From Porodaedalea pini (Eukaryota > Basidiomycota > Agaricomycetes > Hymenochaetales > Hymenochaetaceae), in assembly GCA_002794775.1 (NCBI GenBank), contig NBAY01000005.1, positions 1,240,001 through 1,304,000 of the forward strand: a DNA stretch of 64,000 nucleotides. The letters run 5' to 3'. The notes beneath the pieces were generated by a model. It had not been told where the DNA came from, ran no database searches, and worked only from the letters and a program-made list of their open reading frames with translations. This document shows positions 59,877-64,000 of the stretch, piece by piece (position 1 is the stretch's first letter; the number at the start of each line of letters is the position of its first letter). The position numbers and the translations under genes were made by a program.

Positions 59877-61844
59877 GAGTGGCTTTAAAAATGTATTATA
59901 CTCGGACTGGACTCGGAGTTGGACTCGGGACTCTCGTCCCTCTCCTGCGTTGCGCTGTTGCGTCGATTCTTCGGTACTTTACCCTACCCTCCCGCTTGCC
60001 CTGCCCTGTCTCGCCGTTGTACTTACTCTCTAGCTTACTGTACGTTCTCCTGCTGCTCTGTGTTCATACTGGTTCTCCGTCTCTGTCCTCACATACTGTA
60101 GTTTTAAATCATGTCTACTTGTCTATATATACACCGTATAGCGTACTCTCCATCTCGTTCCCCTTTGTTTCGTCGCGTTTCGATTTTCACCCCTCGTCTC
60201 CAGTCCGTTTTTCGACTTGTCTGTCTTCTCGGGTTTTCTCACTCCCGTTCCTGCTTCCCTCTCCGTTACCTTATCCATGTCTTTTTCTCTTTCTTCCCCT
60301 GTCTGTGTCTGTGTCCCTCTGCCTCCGACATGGGTTCCTCCTCAGTCGATACCCTCCACTAGTAGCAGTATCCTCCTCCCCACCCTCTATCTTATTCTCT
60401 CGGTCTTACTGATTTTTTTTAAGATCTACCCTTGTCCCTTGTCACTACCACTGTCTCGTATACGTACTGTCAGGCTCCCCAGTGCTCTTTTTGCTTTCTG
60501 TTTTTATTTTATTTTATTTTAAATTCTTCGTCCCTCAGGATCCAACTTTACGTGTATGCAAATTAATGTTTATTCAGCTAGCTTGGGCCTGCAGGCCTGT
60601 TTGGCGATGAGTACAAGCTCTAGTACTCTAGGGAAGGATTAATATTGTGCGAATGCGGAGGTAGGCTGCCAAGGAAGGACATCCGAGCGTCGTTTTCTCC
60701 TCTCCTTGGAGGCTAGCGTAGGGAGCCGAGCAAACAAAGGGTCAGAATACATGACGGTCCAGAATCCAGACAGCGCCAAAGTCCAGAGTTCCAAACGCGC
60801 GAGACTCCCCCCAAGAGCGAGCCGGCAAGAAGTAAGAAGAGATCCGGCCTGTCAGTGTGTCAGTGCTTCATCGTCCTTGTTTTGCCAGTGGCCCGAGGAT
60901 TTGAAGCTGCCGATAGATATATCGTACGAGGATGCGCAAGGACTCCGAGTCCGGCAGCCGCGTTGTGTGTCATGGGTGAGTACACATACATGCGTACAGC
61001 CAGAGCCAGTGAGCCTGAAGCCTGAGATGGCCGAGGAAATAAACTAATACGCAGTCATAATCACGAGTAGAGGGGCGGAAAACATGTGAGTGAGCATTAA
61101 CACGCCCGCTAGAGCCAAAGGGGGGCAGACGGCTGTCGCGAGATCTGTAATGGAAGTCGTTACATGCATCGATGATATAGTGCGCGTACAAAGTACTAGT
61201 ACTGTAACATCCCAAAACACTAATATTGCAATGTTATTCAAACCGTTCCTGACCGACTCAACAGTGATTAGATTAGCGTGAGCCGCGGGCGGGATTGAAT
61301 TGCTGCCCATACATATTCCAAAGTGACGACTTTGAAAGACAATGAACGCCGAGGTTGGCTCGACTCGAATTTCGTTATCACAGATTAAAGCGATGGAACA
61401 CAAATACACCCTGGAGGGAGACTATAGCAAGCCCTGCACGCCCTGCAGATGGGAAGGCGAGAGAAATGCCGATTTCAGAATATATATTTTTATTATAAAA
61501 TCGAACGCCAGGGTGTCGATTGCAGGAGAGAAGATCGATGGTGTAAACTCTGAGCAGCCAGTTATTTGTCCATTCGCACAAATATTCAAGCCCAAAAGAA
61601 GGGATAATAAGTACACATAGGGAACGAAGCTGTGGATCAGGAGCCAGTTTCGTAGCCCAAAATAGTTCAACTGCTATAGACATTGCACTCACACAGCGCA
61701 GATCACGAGGATCTCGGCTTTCAGAAAAGTCCATTGCAGAATATATCATACAAGCGGAGCGTGGACTGTAGGCTTGCATATCATAAATCAGGATTGATTT
61801 AGAGAGACGAGAAAAATATGTTAATTTCCGCCAACTATCAGTCA
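59877..61844. other. HMG 3' flank and intergenic DNA
   Basis: 59.93-60.53 kb is a long pyrimidine-rich tract on the plus strand, giving long chance frames. Beyond it no domain-bearing frame is seen. Confidence 0.5.
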
Positions 61845-62270
61845 AAACATCATGCGTGACGTCGGCGTACCAGTTCTGGGTGCTCCGCTTGAAACCCAGC
61901 AGTCATGGAGCTTGCGCCAGTGATCGAGAGCTATAGTATTCTTCACCCCACGACACAGTTCGAGGGCACGAAGCGTGGACCCGGTCGGTATAGCTAACTT
62001 CGCCGTGGGTACGCTAGAAACTCAGAATGCTTTAGGACCTGCCTTTGATACACCCCCTAGAGCTCCCAAGATCGAAATAACTGGAAGTGCGCACTGACAG
62101 TTTGCGCCAAGAGCAGTAATGCCTCAGACACACTCGCGGCAAGGAATAAAGGGCTTGCAGGTCAGACTCGGCGACCAACGACAGAAGCCTTCCTTTCGTC
62201 TCACGGCGTGTGCAAGGTTGTGTTCCCCAATAGAGTAGTCAAAAAGCAAGGCCCTTTCTGTTCGAATGTC
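61845..62270 (-). repeat. Diverged dispersed repeat, copy 2 (inverted relative to copy 1)
   Basis: The reverse complement aligns with 51570-51985 over roughly 400 bp, including GGTCGCCGAGTCTGACCT and GGGAGCTCTAGGGGGT. See copy 1. Confidence 0.6.
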
Positions 62271-64000
62271 GAATTCAGGCTTAAGGGGATTAAGCTTGGT
62301 AGCTTATTTCCCCAGACAATCGGGACCTATTCAGAGGGTCTGGACGGGTAACTTAACTAAGACTTGACCCGAAATGAATCCAGTGCGCAGCACTCGCGAG
62401 ATAAAGCCATTGCCGTGATTTGACATGGGGCTGATCGAGGATAGAACGATCAAGTTCTGCGGGAAGCACGTACACGAGCGTTCTGCTTAGAATCACGTAC
62501 GAAACCGAACAGAAATGCAGAACGCCGTGAAAAAGGAGCGCCACCTAGGCCTAAGACCTCAGTCACCGAGGATTGAGGCCGAGAGATACCGAATCGAGTG
62601 TGAATCTGGGGTGCAGAATGTCTAGAGCGCTTTCCTTCAGTCCGCTGTCGCCGCAACGCCAGAGAGGATAAGCGAGACTGATTATGCGGCTTTCGCTAAC
62701 GTCTTTACGGCCAAGATTCAATCGTGATCGGTCTCTGTTGTCTTGCTTGTTCGAAAGCATAAGTGAGAGCGTTGTTACAGATTACCGCTGGTGCTCCTGA
62801 TGGGACAACTTCGATGACCCTGAAGAACTGAATCTGAGTAATAAATTTGTTTGGTTAGAAGTCAGCAATTGTTGAGAACACGGATTTGAAATTTCCTCTG
62901 AGGATACTAGCCTTGGCATATGCACTTTGAGCACAGAGGACCAGTTAGGAATCTTTATAAACAAATTGATGATAGACAAGTTTCTGAGCAGGCGCTGCTG
63001 CGAAGCCCAACATGTTCACCAGTCTATATTCGGAAGCCTGCACCCAAGGATTGGTACATGCCGCGAGCGCCTTCCGTTTCCATACGCCAAATGACGTCCG
63101 AATCGCACAGCGGAGGACATCGTGGCCATCTGCCTGCGTGCGTATTTCCGGAGACCACGGCAAAAAGACATCGGAAATGCTTGGATCTCACGGCAGCATC
63201 ACCGTTTCCAGACCAACTACAAAGAGCTCGTGCCTCGTGGTAGCCAAGAAACACAATAGGATAAGCTGCGGAAGAACAAGCAGAATTATACCGACCAAAA
63301 AAGAGAGCAACTGTTCCACAATCTTCTTCTCTCCTGGTACCTACAGCTGTTTGTTCGGGCTTGGCGAGAAGGAAGTTCGAGACTAGGCTCGGATTGGCTC
63401 TTGAGACCCTCACAGCGTGCCTTCGTCTTCGCCAGCATTCCTACGCCATTGCTGTGGGATCGTGGCGCCCTTCTTCGCCCTGAATCCATACTCCAATTAG
63501 CAAAATTGCCTCACAATAGACATGTGCCAAAAGCTAAAGCGGTCACAAAAATGTATGAACTCATATAATTGGAGGTTCTCCAAGACTGTCGATCAGTTAC
63601 ACGTCGATCCAACACAGTTAATGTTCATTCAAGCCCTGAAAATCCCTCATTAAGTCAAGGGTTAGCGAGGATGCGAATGACAGAAGGGGCGGAAATAATA
63701 AGAGAGCAAACTCCAGAACGAGAGTGAGGCTGTCTGAAGATAGGACGAGGTGACATCGCACTTACAGGCTTAGAATCCAAATTTTAGACGGATTCGAGTC
63801 AAATCTAGATGCGGCGGCTTTCACAGCCGGGCGAGTTGGAAGTTCAGCAAGAGGAGATGCCTCGCGCCAGGAAACATCAGAACTTTACCCGGGGCGTCTG
63901 ATCACGAGTCACTCCTTTCTCCGCGTTAACAAAGGTTTGAGGGCAAGCTGGCGGAGTTTGAGAAGTTAGGACCCTCAGGACACGGACAAACCTTGCATGC
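62271..64000. other. Intergenic, no gene supported
   Basis: Frames on both strands at 62920-63413 overlap and show no family motif. Possible exons of a gene extending past the window edge cannot be excluded. Confidence 0.4.

Noticed and set aside
59873..60522. 179-codon hydrophobic frame downstream of the HMG gene
   Set aside because: It is the translation of a pyrimidine-rich tract (Ser/Leu/Phe/Pro only) in the likely 3' UTR.
61378..61845. 155-codon minus frame
   Set aside because: It has no family motif, and its amino-acid composition looks random.
62920..63413. Overlapping frames on both strands near the right edge
   Set aside because: Neither strand shows a domain or splice signals that extend it.
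1..64000. CRISPR arrays, prokaryotic defence islands or phage genes
   Set aside because: No regularly spaced repeats and no bacterial gene structure. The window is fungal and intron-rich.

Overview
This window is nuclear DNA of a filamentous fungus, most likely an Agaricomycete basidiomycete. Short GT-AG introns of about 45-65 nt are frequent, gene spacing is mixed, and the protein families are fungal: ATG4, Vti1, Ypt7-type Rab, GPR1/FUN34 acetate permease, Ecm3-type auxin-efflux-like carriers, BRE4-like aromatic-acid-exporter proteins, CaMK, SOX-type HMG box. No viral, bacterial or organellar segment was seen. All exon models come from reading frames and splice signals only.

Layout. 0-8.0 kb: a small basic orphan protein with a TATA box, a mitochondrial octanoyltransferase (lipoate synthesis) and a multi-exon protein kinase with an altered HRD motif. 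9.5-13.1 kb: a very long ATG4 autophagy protease. 13.5-14.9 kb: two abutting non-autonomous DNA transposons, a palindromic Tc1-like element and a pogo-like element that share one TA. 15.6-16.75 kb: a GPR1/FUN34/YaaH permease. 19.2-20.7 kb: a tRNA-derived SINE candidate next to a decayed HMG-box gene. 22.35-23.9 kb: a Rab7-like GTPase with a large insertion and an apparent frame break.

24.7-45.1 kb is the most distinctive part. It holds two auxin-efflux-carrier-family genes and two BRE4-like transporter genes, all apparent paralogue pairs. Among them lie a siderophore-type (SidF/MbtK/IucB-like) acyltransferase, a NAT9-like acetyltransferase, a hypothetical gene and a broken kinase-like gene. 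The broken kinase and the second BRE4-like gene sit behind two copies of a roughly 145-bp promoter-like module containing TGACGTAA; a strong palindrome marks the boundary of the second copy. Both BRE4 paralogues keep histidine-rich loops. A metal or organic-acid handling neighbourhood is a reasonable hypothesis but is not shown by the sequence.

45.3-51.3 kb is a housekeeping block: Vti1 SNARE, mitochondrial uS17m (divergent, 155-bp shared promoter), a Tom6-like small membrane protein, a CaM-kinase-like gene and an intron-containing tRNA-Asp. 51.3-57.4 kb is gene-poor, with simple repeats and one copy of a diverged dispersed repeat whose inverted partner lies at 61.8-62.3 kb. 57.5-59.9 kb encodes a large SOX-type HMG-box transcription factor. 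From 59.9 kb to the end no gene could be supported.
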